A DNA stretch of 64,000 nucleotides from Bacteroidia bacterium (GTDB lineage Bacteria; Bacteroidota; Bacteroidia; J057). Position numbers and translations under genes: made by a program. Below, piece after piece: positions 25,094 through 34,146 of the stretch; positions within the stretch are counted from its first letter, which is position 1; each line of letters opens with the position of its first letter. The stretch spans positions 806,001 through 870,000 of the forward strand of contig JAWKNO010000002.1 in assembly GCA_041391665.1 (NCBI GenBank), written 5' to 3'. The notes under the pieces were generated by a model. That model saw only the letters and a program-made list of their open reading frames with translations, was not told the DNA's origin and made no database searches.

Positions 25094-27883
25094 ATGAAAC
25101 CTGTTTTTTTTCTGCTTCTCTTATCCTGTTCCTGTAGTTTATTTGCCCAGGAAATACAGCCTGACGCATACTGGGACTTCGAATCACCAACATGGGAAGC
25201 GGGAAAAACGGGTAAATCCAGATGGCAGGCAGATCCCGGGATGAAGATACTGGGCGAAAACCCTGTGGTAGGAAATTATCTGTCTTTTGGGGCAGATAAG
25301 TCCCGGCAGATGTCTGCCATCGTCGATTTTGATCAGGCCATTTCCATTGAATTTCTGTTTAGGATCAGAAAAGGTGAGATGAACCCGTCCTGGCGGTTTT
25401 TCTGGACGCAGGACAATGGCCTATTTCTGATGATGAGCGCAAAGGAACTAAGGTTTGAGACGTGGGTGAAACCCGCTTCGGGAGAATCTGTTCCAGACCG
25501 GTTAAGTATTCCGCTCAATGGGGCCGGGCCTTTTTCCCTGGGCTATTACACCGATGGAAACTGGCATCATATGGTGTTTAAATACCATGCCGGAAACGGT
25601 ACGAAAGAAATTTGGGTGGACGGTGAAATGCCTGAGGGTTTTTCTTCAAACGTACCAACTAAAGGTCTGATCTGCCGGAATGCCGTTTGTTATAAACAGA
25701 TTTATTTTTCCGACAGAGGAGACGCCGCAAAACAATATTTTGTGGGTGATCTCGATGAGGTGGCTATATACAATCAATTCATTCCTGCTACCCTGCATCG
25801 CAAACATTATAATGAATGCAGAAGTGGAAAACACTATTCTTTTCAGAACGACCGCAGTGTAGTCATCCCCCGGCAAAAAGAAAAAACGGAGTCTGTCGAT
25901 CTTCGGGAATATGCGCCGGGCCATCCTGAAGTAACGATTTCACCTGTGGCCCAACTCCAGTCCTTCCCGCTGCCCCGGTTTTTGCCGGGGAATGGGTTGC
26001 GACGAAATTTCAACTGGATGGGTATGACCTACTTTGCCGAAGGAAATTTTCCGGGAGTAAGTCAGGCGCAGTCCTGTGCCAACTCTGTGGCTATTCAACA
26101 AGAGCTGGGAAGTTACTGGAACTATATGCTGGTGCTCCAAAATACTCTTGGCGCTTCGCGTGAAGCCAATCTCAACAATCCGGTCGCCTATGAAGCGGCA
26201 TGGATTAAGCTGGCAAATGAACATCCCGAAATACCTTTTTCCATAACCACCATCTGGCCGCAGGTGAGGCTGACAGATGGGGGTGAAAAAGAACCTGATG
26301 CCTTCATTCGTAGAAAAAATCTTCCGCCTGCGTACTACCTCCGCGATGCAAAAGACAATATTCTTGACAGAGGCGGTAACTTCAATACCAAAAATCCGCA
26401 AATCAGCCCTGCGGCTCCTGACGATTTATTTGTCCGCGATGGGCAGGTGCAGCGTCAATACCTGATCCGGATATTGAGCAAACTTACCCGTCCTATCGAT
26501 TTCATTAATGAAAATGGGGAAGTACCGCCATTGCCAATCGAAGGATCTGTTATGGAAAAAAGCCCTTCGGTGGTCGCTCATAAAAATGCTTCGGGTATAA
26601 CTGATTGGAACCAATATCAGGCCCGGCAGAAAACCCGGTTTCGCAAGGCTTACGCCGACCAGTTTCTCTCACTTCCTCAGTTGAAAAACACGACCTTCTC
26701 ATGGTATGGCGTGGATGCCGGCCCGCAAAATCTCGACCGGTTTGAATGGTCTGAAGCGCGGAAAATAGGCGATCTCATCAACGGACAATACTATTCTACC
26801 CCCGATTTTTATCCCCGCTGGCCGAGAAACTGGGAAAAATGGTCAGGCCCCTGGCGTGGCTGGGATTGGATAAGAATCTGCCGGGAAACGGAAATCGCCG
26901 CCGGCGATCGGTTGTTTTCTCCTTTTGTCGGAGCCGGATGGGAGAAAAATCCGGAAGAAAATGTTCGCCCCTCACAATGGCTGGGGCTGCTGAAAAATCT
27001 GGGCGTAGTGGGGGCTGAGTTTTTCTACACGGGCTTTTTTAATGAATCTCAATGGCCCAATCTTGCCAATCCCCGCAATTATGCCTGGCAGGCAGTTACA
27101 CCTGTCTATGCTCAGGCAATCACCAGCCGCTATGAAGACATTCTCCGGCATGGGAATGCACTCAAAGATGAAAAAGGCGTTCCGGTAATCCGTCATTGGG
27201 CCGGCGACCCGAGGATCCTGGTGACAGTGAGAAAACACGACTCAAAACGTCTGTATGTAATTGCCGGTAATATCAACCCCAACAGCAATCTCAAAGGCAA
27301 TGTGGAAGACAAAAAAATTGCAGTTATTGAGCTGGAAGGGGAAACGCTGAAGTTTGAAGTGCGAAGGCAGGGAAGCGTTTATATCTACGATAAGACTGTG
27401 GCGGGTAAACCTGTTTTTTACCAATTGGATGCCTGGCATGAATCCGGTCATCCTTCCTGGTGGTCCAAAAGTTTTCTGTTTGATGCTGAGGTGTTTGACG
27501 ATGGGAAAAATATCACCATTCAAACGGAAACCGGCTTGTCGGCTCCGGGCGATTTTTCTGTATTTACCAGCTATTGGGCTACAGCGTCAGGAAAAGGCTG
27601 TGCAGAATATATCTTTGCTCCCAGGACTAAAGATCAGGAGAATCTGTATCTGCGCCTTCGCGCAAGGTCTGCTGATGGGAAAACCACGGGGGTAAAAGTG
27701 TTTCTCGATGGTAAGTCTGTGGGGGAAATTTCCTGCATCAATACCCGCGACTGGCAATGGACGGAAAACTGCGACGGGCAAAAATTATTGCTCACTAACC
27801 TTTCTCATGGCCCCCATAAACTTGAACTTCGTGCGATAAACGCCTCGCTGCAACTGGATCAGTTTGAGCTCAAAACCCGGTAG
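25094..27883 (+). CDS. Large secreted protein with N-terminal LamG domain and C-terminal carbohydrate-binding-like domain
   Basis: 929 residues with a signal peptide (MKPVFFLLLLSCSCSLFA). Residues about 22-240 form a LamG/concanavalin-like jellyroll (YWDFESPTWEAG, ISIEFLFRIRKGE, GNWHHMVFKYHAGNGTKEIW). The central part (about 280-720) is rich in aromatic residues and may be a TIM barrel (FNWMGMTYFAEG, FSWYGVDAG, NLGVVGAEFFYTGFFNE). I cannot assign it to a known glycoside hydrolase family. The last 140 residues look like a carbohydrate-binding beta sandwich (LYLRLRARSADGKT, HKLELRAINASLQLDQFELK). It starts 9 nt after the GH15 gene. An extracellular carbohydrate-active role is likely. The 3' end overlaps the convergent CoA-transferase gene by 25 nt. 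Confidence 0.85.
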   Translation: MKPVFFLLLLSCSCSLFAQEIQPDAYWDFESPTWEAGKTGKSRWQADPGMKILGENPVVGNYLSFGADKSRQMSAIVDFDQAISIEFLFRIRKGEMNPSWRFFWTQDNGLFLMMSAKELRFETWVKPASGESVPDRLSIPLNGAGPFSLGYYTDGNWHHMVFKYHAGNGTKEIWVDGEMPEGFSSNVPTKGLICRNAVCYKQIYFSDRGDAAKQYFVGDLDEVAIYNQFIPATLHRKHYNECRSGKHYSFQNDRSVVIPRQKEKTESVDLREYAPGHPEVTISPVAQLQSFPLPRFLPGNGLRRNFNWMGMTYFAEGNFPGVSQAQSCANSVAIQQELGSYWNYMLVLQNTLGASREANLNNPVAYEAAWIKLANEHPEIPFSITTIWPQVRLTDGGEKEPDAFIRRKNLPPAYYLRDAKDNILDRGGNFNTKNPQISPAAPDDLFVRDGQVQRQYLIRILSKLTRPIDFINENGEVPPLPIEGSVMEKSPSVVAHKNASGITDWNQYQARQKTRFRKAYADQFLSLPQLKNTTFSWYGVDAGPQNLDRFEWSEARKIGDLINGQYYSTPDFYPRWPRNWEKWSGPWRGWDWIRICRETEIAAGDRLFSPFVGAGWEKNPEENVRPSQWLGLLKNLGVVGAEFFYTGFFNESQWPNLANPRNYAWQAVTPVYAQAITSRYEDILRHGNALKDEKGVPVIRHWAGDPRILVTVRKHDSKRLYVIAGNINPNSNLKGNVEDKKIAVIELEGETLKFEVRRQGSVYIYDKTVAGKPVFYQLDAWHESGHPSWWSKSFLFDAEVFDDGKNITIQTETGLSAPGDFSVFTSYWATASGKGCAEYIFAPRTKDQENLYLRLRARSADGKTTGVKVFLDGKSVGEISCINTRDWQWTENCDGQKLLLTNLSHGPHKLELRAINASLQLDQFELKTR

Positions 27884-29001
27884 ATTTCTTCTTCTGTATA
27901 TCCCAGATCCTGTAGTAGTTGCCAGGAATGCTGGCCCAGGTGGGGTGGGGGAGTCAACGATTTTTGTCCAATGCCCTGCCCGGCAAATGTGCGCAGCCCC
28001 AGCCATTTTTCGTCCTTCAATATCATCGGGCCTGCAATGGGGATCGAAAAAACGTCTTTCATATCATTCACTGCCCCTGCCGGTACTTTCGCATTCAGTA
28101 ATAGCTGGAGCAAATCATCCCGTTTGTACGCAGAAATTTCAGGCGTAATCCATGCCATTACCTGTTCCCGAAGGCGTACCCTTCCCGCATTGGTAAACAT
28201 CTCTTCCGGAGGCAGAATCCCCAGCACATTGCACAAAGCCAGAAACTGGGCGTCTGTGCCTACTGCCAAAACCAGTTGTTTGTCGTCAGCTGTGGTAAAA
28301 ATGGTACCGTAAGGAACGATGTTGGGATGCTCAGAGCCCGATGGCTGAGGCATTATACCGGAGTTGAGCCAGTTGGTAGCCTGGTTGGCGAGGGCTGTAA
28401 TTCCGGATTCGATCAGGGAGACGCTCACCTTCCCTCCCTTTCCGGTTTTCATTCGCCGGATTAAGGCCAGTAAAATAGTTTCTTTCAATTGATGCGCCGC
28501 CAGGAGATCCATAAGTGCGACGGGCATTTTTCCAATGTTTCCAGGTGTGCCGTTGAGGTAGGTAAAGCCACTTTCCGCTTGTATAATGGCATCGTAAGCA
28601 GGGCGGGGGTCATCGGGGCCGTAGCCATTGATTTCAGCACAGATCAACCGCGGATTGATCTTCAACAGTGTATCGGCGTCTAAAAGTAAGCGTTGGGATG
28701 TGCCGGGGAGAAAGCTGGAAATAATAATATCCGCAGTTAAAGCCAGTTTGTAGATCACTTCACGGCCTTCAGCAGATTTTATATCCAGAGAAAGGGATTG
28801 TTTCCCCCAGTTTACTGCACTGAAGTAGGCTGTAATATCAGAGGATGCTGATTCTGCTGCGTGTCGCCAACTGCGCGTAACATCGCCACCGGCCGGATTT
28901 TCTACTTTGATGACTCTTGCGCCCAACTCAGAAAAAAACATGCCTGTCGCTGGCCCTGCCAGCACACTGGCGAGCTCAATAACGGTAATATCTTCCAACA
29001 T
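27859..29001 (-). CDS. CaiB/BaiF family (family III) CoA-transferase
   Basis: 380 residues. The family start is clear: DITVIELASVLAGPATGMFFSELGARVIKVENP. The catalytic Asp region is YDAIIQAESGFTYLNGTPG. This family moves CoA between carboxylic acids or racemises 2-methylacyl-CoA; the substrate cannot be named here. The length is at the short end of the family (usually near 400). It lies 15 bp downstream of the small gene at 29017-29244 on the same strand. Its stop is inside the last codons of the convergent LamG gene. Confidence 0.9.
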   Translation of the reverse strand: MLEDITVIELASVLAGPATGMFFSELGARVIKVENPAGGDVTRSWRHAAESASSDITAYFSAVNWGKQSLSLDIKSAEGREVIYKLALTADIIISSFLPGTSQRLLLDADTLLKINPRLICAEINGYGPDDPRPAYDAIIQAESGFTYLNGTPGNIGKMPVALMDLLAAHQLKETILLALIRRMKTGKGGKVSVSLIESGITALANQATNWLNSGIMPQPSGSEHPNIVPYGTIFTTADDKQLVLAVGTDAQFLALCNVLGILPPEEMFTNAGRVRLREQVMAWITPEISAYKRDDLLQLLLNAKVPAGAVNDMKDVFSIPIAGPMILKDEKWLGLRTFAGQGIGQKSLTPPPHLGQHSWQLLQDLGYTEEEIYRVLSSN

Positions 29002-29016
29002 TATTTTTATCGGCGT

Positions 29017-29244
29017 TTATTCGACGGTCCTCAGTCTTGCGTAGGTTATGGGCGGCTGGATCGTGTCATCTACCCGTGTTTCAACCATATGAGTAAACTC
29101 ACTGAAAAATCTGGATAGCTTTCCATAGCTTACCCCTTTTTTACGCAACAGGATACCTATTTTCGCAAGGTTTGCCCATCCGGCTTCATCTGCGGAAACC
29201 GAAAGAACTTCTCGTATAATTATTTCAAGTTCTGCTTTATCCAT
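29017..29244 (-). CDS. Small protein with possible LOTUS/OST-HTH-like fold, 75 aa
   Basis: The 75-residue product carries a stretch (WANLAKIGILLRKKGVSYGK, then LSRFFSEF) that resembles the LOTUS/OST-HTH winged-helix domain: an alanine-leucine helix, a Lys-Lys-Gly turn and a helix ending in phenylalanines. LOTUS domains bind RNA or G-quadruplex RNA and are often attached to NYN nucleases in bacteria, but here the domain would be alone. The N-terminal helix (MDKAELEIIIREVL) is acidic. It precedes the CoA-transferase gene by 15 bp. The assignment rests on pattern recognition of one helix-turn-helix region and needs a profile search. Confidence 0.55.
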   Translation of the reverse strand: MDKAELEIIIREVLSVSADEAGWANLAKIGILLRKKGVSYGKLSRFFSEFTHMVETRVDDTIQPPITYARLRTVE

Positions 29245-29408
29245 AATTATTTCTATCTGGGGGAAATCAGAACAAAGTATTAAAATGAACGAATTTTCAA
29301 CTTATTACAATAGTAAATAAGTTCATGGCAACATGCAATACCCAAATGGGATAAATCTGTCTAATGGTCTATTTGTTGGCAGGACTATTTATTTATGGAA
29401 TATTTTTT

Positions 29409-30515
29409 TTATTTAAGTTTTTCCTGCATTTCCTGTACAGCCTTTTTTGCATCGGCAAAATCAGGTTTGCTGTTGAGTGAAAGCTGGTAATAATAAAGTG
29501 CGGTTTTAAAATCTTTGAAGTATTCGTAGGAAGAGCCCAGCATAAATGCCGCCTGGGCGTGTTTGGGATTATTTTTCAGGCATTCTTCAAAATCTTTCAT
29601 GGCTTCCTGATATCGGTCGGCAAGAAAGTAACAATACCCCCGGTTGTACCAGGCCTGCGCATATCCTGGGTCGCGGTTTATAGATATGGTATATTCAGCT
29701 ACGGCTTCATTGATCCTGTTGCGAAATGATTCCATTTGCGCGTCATTGTACACTTTCATTGCTTTTCGGAAATACTCATTTCCTTTGTAAAACCTGGCCA
29801 GAGAATGTCCGGGATGTGCTGCCAACAGTTGATCGAGGTATTTGATGGCTTCGGTTTCATTCTCATAATGTTCGAGATAAACATCGTGGAGGCGAATGAG
29901 GGCCCGGTCATAACCCGGATCCAGCTCCAGCGCGCGAAGATAAGCTTCGACTGCTTTTGAGTAAAGCCGGCGATTTTCTTCGAGATAACCCCTGGCAAAA
30001 ATATAGAGCGGATCATGGTCATTGAGCTGCGCCGCTTTGTCGTACATTTCCAGGGCTTTTTCGTTTTTCCCCTGGAAAAAATATATCTGCCCCATCTGAT
30101 AAAATGTCTCCGGACTTTTTGAACCGAGGCCGGCTGCGGCCTGGTATTCGGCCATAGCTGTTGCCGTATCATCAATGGTAAAAGCAAAAAATCCCCGCCA
30201 ATAGTGGAGATCTGGACTGTTGCGAAACAATGTGATACCGGTTTCAATATCTGCAATCGCCTTTTCCAGGCTGTCTAGTTCGTAGTAGGTTACGCCCCGC
30301 TGTTGGTAAAGGGTATAATCCCGGGGATTATATTCTATCTGTTGGTTGAGCGATAATAAGCGAACCTGGGGATCTTCGGCAGCAGAATCTGAGAGAAAAG
30401 CCGGAGCGGTTTCTGTGGTTGTGGATTGATTTTCCGGATCTTCTTTGCACCCGACGGTAGTGATGGCGATTCCCCAGCTCCAGATCGCTAACCAGAAAAA
30501 GTATCGTCCGTACAT
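29409..30515 (-). CDS. TPR-repeat lipoprotein
   Basis: 368 residues. The signal peptide ends in a lipobox (Thr-Thr-Val-Gly-Cys near residue 23), followed by an acidic linker rich in Thr and Glu. From about residue 55 the protein is made of tetratricopeptide repeats, about eight (for example YQQRGVTYYELDSLEKAIAD, FYQMGQIYFFQGKNEKALEM, AWYNRGYCYFLADRYQEAM). Such proteins act as scaffolds in the periplasm or on the membrane face; no partner can be named. It lies 27 bp downstream of tilS on the same strand. Confidence 0.85.
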   Translation of the reverse strand: MYGRYFFWLAIWSWGIAITTVGCKEDPENQSTTTETAPAFLSDSAAEDPQVRLLSLNQQIEYNPRDYTLYQQRGVTYYELDSLEKAIADIETGITLFRNSPDLHYWRGFFAFTIDDTATAMAEYQAAAGLGSKSPETFYQMGQIYFFQGKNEKALEMYDKAAQLNDHDPLYIFARGYLEENRRLYSKAVEAYLRALELDPGYDRALIRLHDVYLEHYENETEAIKYLDQLLAAHPGHSLARFYKGNEYFRKAMKVYNDAQMESFRNRINEAVAEYTISINRDPGYAQAWYNRGYCYFLADRYQEAMKDFEECLKNNPKHAQAAFMLGSSYEYFKDFKTALYYYQLSLNSKPDFADAKKAVQEMQEKLK

Positions 30516-30542
30516 AATTTTTCCATTTTATTAGGTGCGAAA

Positions 30543-31898
30543 TTAGTCGATAATGACAATCCTTCCAATCTTTCGGCTTTCGGGAGTGAGTTTTATGCGA
30601 TCCGAAATTCTGTATTCAGAAAGAAAAATAACCCCTCTTTGGTCTTCCAGCACGATCGCTCTTGCTTTGGCCAATGGGTCAAATTTTTCATCAATAAATA
30701 TGTCGCTGAGTTTTTTGTGGCCTTTCATCCCCAGTGGTTTCATTCTGTCTCCCTGCTGCCAATGCCTGATAGTTACCGGGAAATGTATTTTTTCTATATC
30801 CAGCAGATATTTCCCCTGAATAAAAACCTCTGCAGCTGGTGATAGCGTTTCCGTTGTGAAAGATACTTCCCGACCATCAAAATGGATGGTCTCTGATTGG
30901 GGGAAGTTTTCCAGCTTCAGGGGAGTTGCTGCTTCCACTTGGCCTGGTTTTACCTGAAAAAGCAGGCCGGAACGGGTGCGGGTCAGCCTGGCGGACTTTG
31001 TTTCCATCCTTTTACCCGGCTGACTATCTATCAGCCGGATGCACTGTTCGATTTCATGGCCGTGCAACCCCCATTCGGCGACAACCTCAGCAAGGAGCAC
31101 AGGCAGATGTTCGCGGCCAAATTTATTTTCAAATGGCCCCCAGTCGAGAGAAATGACTTCTTCTGAGATGGTAATCAACTCTTTCCGGTGCTGTTCGATG
31201 ATTTTTCTGATGAAGGCATGTTGCTGCTGATACCACTTGAGCCGGTTTTTCAACTGATTTTCAAGGTCCGGATTAATGTTTTTCAGATAGGGAATAATCT
31301 GGTTGCGGAATTGATTGCGGGTATAATCATTTTTTTCATTGGTATAGTCAAGAGAATATGCCCATCCGGTTTCATTTATTGCGGCGAGTATTTCGATTTT
31401 TGAAATTTCTGTCAATGGGCGGATATACGGCCCGCGTTTTATGGGGATACCGTGAATAACCGATTCGCTATTGCCTTTTACCAAAGACATCAGGATAGAT
31501 TCTGACTGATCATTGAGATGGTGAGCTGTCGCACAGCAGTCGTAGTTTTCTGTGGTAAGGACTTGGTCAAACCAGTCATAGCGGATATCCCTGCAGGCGA
31601 CCTGTAGCGATACATGGTGTTTCAGGGCGTGTTGTTTAGGGGTAGCATGGCAGATAAAAGCCGGAACATTCCATTGGCGGGCGTATTGTCTGATGAGCAA
31701 TTCTTCATTTTCTGAATCTTGTCCCCGGAGGTGGTAGTTGACATGTGCAAGGCCGATTGCGTAGCCCAACCTATGGAGAGCACCTGCAAGAAATACCGAA
31801 TCAGGGCCACCACTTATGGCTACAAGTACTTTTTGTCCCGGGAGGATCAATTCATAATTCTGGATGGTTTGGGCGAGCCTTTCTAATAGTTCCTGCAT
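30543..31898 (-). CDS. tilS: tRNA(Ile)-lysidine synthase
   Basis: 451 residues. It adds lysine to C34 of tRNA-Ile(CAU), which changes its decoding from AUG to AUA and its charging from Met to Ile. The PP-loop ATPase motif is SGGPDS at residues 29-34; GLAHVNYHLRGQDSENEE, CCATAHHLNDQSESILM and KRGPYIRPLTEISK are further family signatures. The C-terminal domain ends with VTIRHWQQGDRMKPLG and KKLSDIFIDEK, typical of the TilS C-terminal substrate-binding region. The length fits the long TilS type. A TACCTTCG element (31916-31923, minus strand) lies upstream as a possible -7 site. Confidence 0.95.
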   Translation of the reverse strand: MQELLERLAQTIQNYELILPGQKVLVAISGGPDSVFLAGALHRLGYAIGLAHVNYHLRGQDSENEELLIRQYARQWNVPAFICHATPKQHALKHHVSLQVACRDIRYDWFDQVLTTENYDCCATAHHLNDQSESILMSLVKGNSESVIHGIPIKRGPYIRPLTEISKIEILAAINETGWAYSLDYTNEKNDYTRNQFRNQIIPYLKNINPDLENQLKNRLKWYQQQHAFIRKIIEQHRKELITISEEVISLDWGPFENKFGREHLPVLLAEVVAEWGLHGHEIEQCIRLIDSQPGKRMETKSARLTRTRSGLLFQVKPGQVEAATPLKLENFPQSETIHFDGREVSFTTETLSPAAEVFIQGKYLLDIEKIHFPVTIRHWQQGDRMKPLGMKGHKKLSDIFIDEKFDPLAKARAIVLEDQRGVIFLSEYRISDRIKLTPESRKIGRIVIID

Positions 31899-32349
31899 CT
31901 GAAATAAATCATATACGAAGGTAAGTAATTTCCATTAATGAGCCTTCCGGCTATAAAAATGGAACAATTTTCCAAAAATCTTACGCAAATGGTCAACACC
32001 GGATATACCCGGTTTTTGACTGTTCGTGAAAATCGTATTTGTAACCATTTTCCGTACTATCCGTTCACTTAATCATTTAGGGTAAATATTAACATCGTGT
32101 TAAACTTTTTAAGTAGTTCATAAACAGCTAGTTAGCATTTCTGATTTTGGCTGTATTTGGTATTTTGTGCATCGACAATGATAATATCGGGTTTTATTCG
32201 TCAAAACAGCATTACCGAAAATGACTCTTTTTTGCCCCGAATCCCTACATATCGGTGAATCATTGGGTATTTGGAACAGTAATTGTCATTGGTATATTAA
32301 GCTGCTGTTAAGACCCAAAATTGTTTCATTTTATGACCATTTATTTTGT
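31899..32349. other. 451-bp divergent intergenic region
   Basis: This AT-rich stretch separates tilS (minus) from the secreted lipocalin-like gene (plus). I see no gene in it. On the minus strand TACCTTCG (31916-31923) is a weak -7-like site for tilS with no -33 TTG. A short hairpin (ACCGG/CCGGT near 32003-32023, then T residues) is too small to call a terminator. No exact TAnnTTTG site for the plus gene was found. Confidence 0.4.
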
Positions 32350-33060
32350 ATGAAAGCACTCTTGTTATCTTTTTGTATTTCATCCTTTTGGCTCAACTTT
32401 AACCAGGAAACTCAGACTGCTGATATCAGTAAATTTACCGGTGTTTGGGTAAACACGCAACCCGGCGCTTTTTTGCCAGAGATTGAAGTCCTTGCAGAAA
32501 ACGAATTACTGTTTATCCAGGCGAAAGGAAACTGTATCGATGATGATTGTGTGTGGGGAAAGGCCGAAGCAATGCCGGTGTCTTTTGCCGCTGACGGGCG
32601 GTCTGATGAGTTTCTTTCGGTCGTTTATCGAAATACCAACCGGGAAGTTGTGATAGAAATGGCTCCTTCAGGGGAAGATATGACGGTAAGGGTAAAAGAA
32701 ATATTGTTGAAAGACGACGAGAAAATTTCCAAAAACTATTTATATACCTTTCTGAAAAGAGATAAATCCAGTCAGGAAGCAGTTGAACTGGGTTCTATTT
32801 CGGGAAGTGTTTTTGGAAACGCAAAGAGCACCGCAGGTATTTTCCGTATTTCATTGTACGGACCAGACAATGGCAATCAGTATATCTCCACTCACAATTT
32901 TAGTCAGGGGCAAGAATATCGGTTTGAGCATTTACCAGACGGAACCTATATCGTCATGGTAGAGGCCAGAGGATCGACAGCAATTGAAGCAAACCCTTCT
33001 TTTGCAAAAGTATTGATCAAGAATGGCGAAGCACTGACTCACAATGTAGAACTTCGCTAA
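32350..33060 (+). CDS. Secreted lipocalin-like protein with C-terminal regulatory-like beta domain
   Basis: The start is placed at ATG 32350 (MKALLLSFCISSFWLNF, a signal peptide); the frame is open upstream to 32221 but without a signal. The 236-residue product has an N-terminal domain of about 110 residues with a lipocalin-like pattern (FTGVWVNTQPGAFLPEIEVL; GNCIDDDCVWGKA has two cysteines). A C-terminal carboxypeptidase-regulatory-like beta sandwich follows (GSISGSVFGNAKSTAGIF, FEHLPDGTYIVMVEARGS). It is probably periplasmic or surface-exposed. It is followed by a strong terminator at 33102-33132. Confidence 0.75.
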   Translation: MKALLLSFCISSFWLNFNQETQTADISKFTGVWVNTQPGAFLPEIEVLAENELLFIQAKGNCIDDDCVWGKAEAMPVSFAADGRSDEFLSVVYRNTNREVVIEMAPSGEDMTVRVKEILLKDDEKISKNYLYTFLKRDKSSQEAVELGSISGSVFGNAKSTAGIFRISLYGPDNGNQYISTHNFSQGQEYRFEHLPDGTYIVMVEARGSTAIEANPSFAKVLIKNGEALTHNVELR

Positions 33061-33101
33061 TATTCTCTCGTCTCTATACATCGTAATATATAGATTACAC
33101 T

Positions 33102-33132
33102 GGCCGGAAGCATGTTTCCGGCCTTTTTTTTT
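33102..33132 (+). terminator. Intrinsic terminator after the lipocalin-like gene
   Basis: GGCCGGAA (33102-33109) and TTCCGGCC (33116-33123) form an 8-bp GC-rich stem with a 6-nt loop. Nine T residues follow (33124-33132). It lies 42 bp past the stop codon. Confidence 0.9.
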
Positions 33133-33253
33133 GTCCATCCATCGTTGTTGACTCCGCCTTCGTTATAGATGAAAAAGAATAATGAGACGGAATTCGCTTT
33201 TATTTTGGGCAAAATTTCCCCTTTCTCCTATATTTGCAGGTCAATTGGCGGGC

Positions 33254-34144
33254 ATGAAGTATCACCCATTCTATATATTGTTGCCAATACTAATCTGGGT
33301 AGCTGGCTGTAATACCTTTGATCGTCCGGAATCACTTCCGGTCTATCTCAGTCTCCCACGTGCTGAAATCCGGCTAAATGCATCAGGTTCTATTAAAAGT
33401 GAACTGGGGGTAAAAGATTTGTGGGTGGATTATGGACCCGGACAGTTGGGGGTTTACCGGTTGCCCTCCGTCGTTCCGCTGATCCCGTTGGAAGGGGTAG
33501 ATTCGGTGGTCATACGGGGAGGAATATTTGAGAGCGGGCTTTCGCTCGTAAGATCCCCGTATCCGTTTTGGAGGCCGTTGATTTTGCCTTTAAACAGTTC
33601 TCCTGCCGATACGCAGATCATCAGCCCGGTATTTTCATATTATCCCGATACCGTCATTGCTTTTCCGTTTGTTGAAGCCTTTGAAAATGCTTCCATTGCG
33701 TTTGAAAATGTCTCATCTTCCGCCATTACGACTTCGCTAACCTCTTCGACAGAGTCGGTATTTATGGGTACCAAATCTGGGAAGATCAGCTTTTCTCCGG
33801 ATCGATATCAATTAGAGCTGATTGCAGCAGACTTTATTCGTCTTCCTCAAAATGGCAGTAACGATATCTATATGGAAATTACCTATAAAAATGATATCTC
33901 CTTCACGGTTGGTCTTTTCTATTCCGTAGGGGTAGATGTGGGGGAAATTCCTGCTGAGGTGTATTTCAACTCCAAGGGTGAGTGGAATACCGTATTTGTC
34001 CATTTAAATGATGGGGTGAGGTCTGTGCAGGATGGCGCATTTTTTAAACCATATATTCGGGCCAACAGCCTTAATGCTACTACAGGACAGGCTGCTTCCG
34101 GTGTTATATATCTCGACAATATCCGTATCGTTCACTTTCGCTAA
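33254..34144 (+). CDS. Secreted lipoprotein, unknown function, 296 aa
   Basis: Start placed at ATG 33254 (MKYHPFYILLPILIWVAGCN); the signal ends in the lipobox Val-Ala-Gly-Cys. An upstream open stretch to 33182 gives no better signal. The mature protein is strand-rich and has no motif I recognise: ELGVKDLWVDYGPGQLGVYR near the start, a hydrophobic beta core and a C-terminal part ending SGVIYLDNIRIVHFR that resembles a carbohydrate-binding beta sandwich. It lies 2 nt before the glycosylphosphotransferase gene on the same strand, so they are likely co-transcribed; a role in exopolysaccharide export or display is inference. Confidence 0.7.
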   Translation: MKYHPFYILLPILIWVAGCNTFDRPESLPVYLSLPRAEIRLNASGSIKSELGVKDLWVDYGPGQLGVYRLPSVVPLIPLEGVDSVVIRGGIFESGLSLVRSPYPFWRPLILPLNSSPADTQIISPVFSYYPDTVIAFPFVEAFENASIAFENVSSSAITTSLTSSTESVFMGTKSGKISFSPDRYQLELIAADFIRLPQNGSNDIYMEITYKNDISFTVGLFYSVGVDVGEIPAEVYFNSKGEWNTVFVHLNDGVRSVQDGAFFKPYIRANSLNATTGQAASGVIYLDNIRIVHFR

Positions 34145-34146
34145 TA

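Noticed and set aside
32003..32023. Short hairpin with ACCGG/CCGGT and T residues as terminator
   Set aside because: The stem is only 5 to 6 bp and no plus-strand gene ends nearby.
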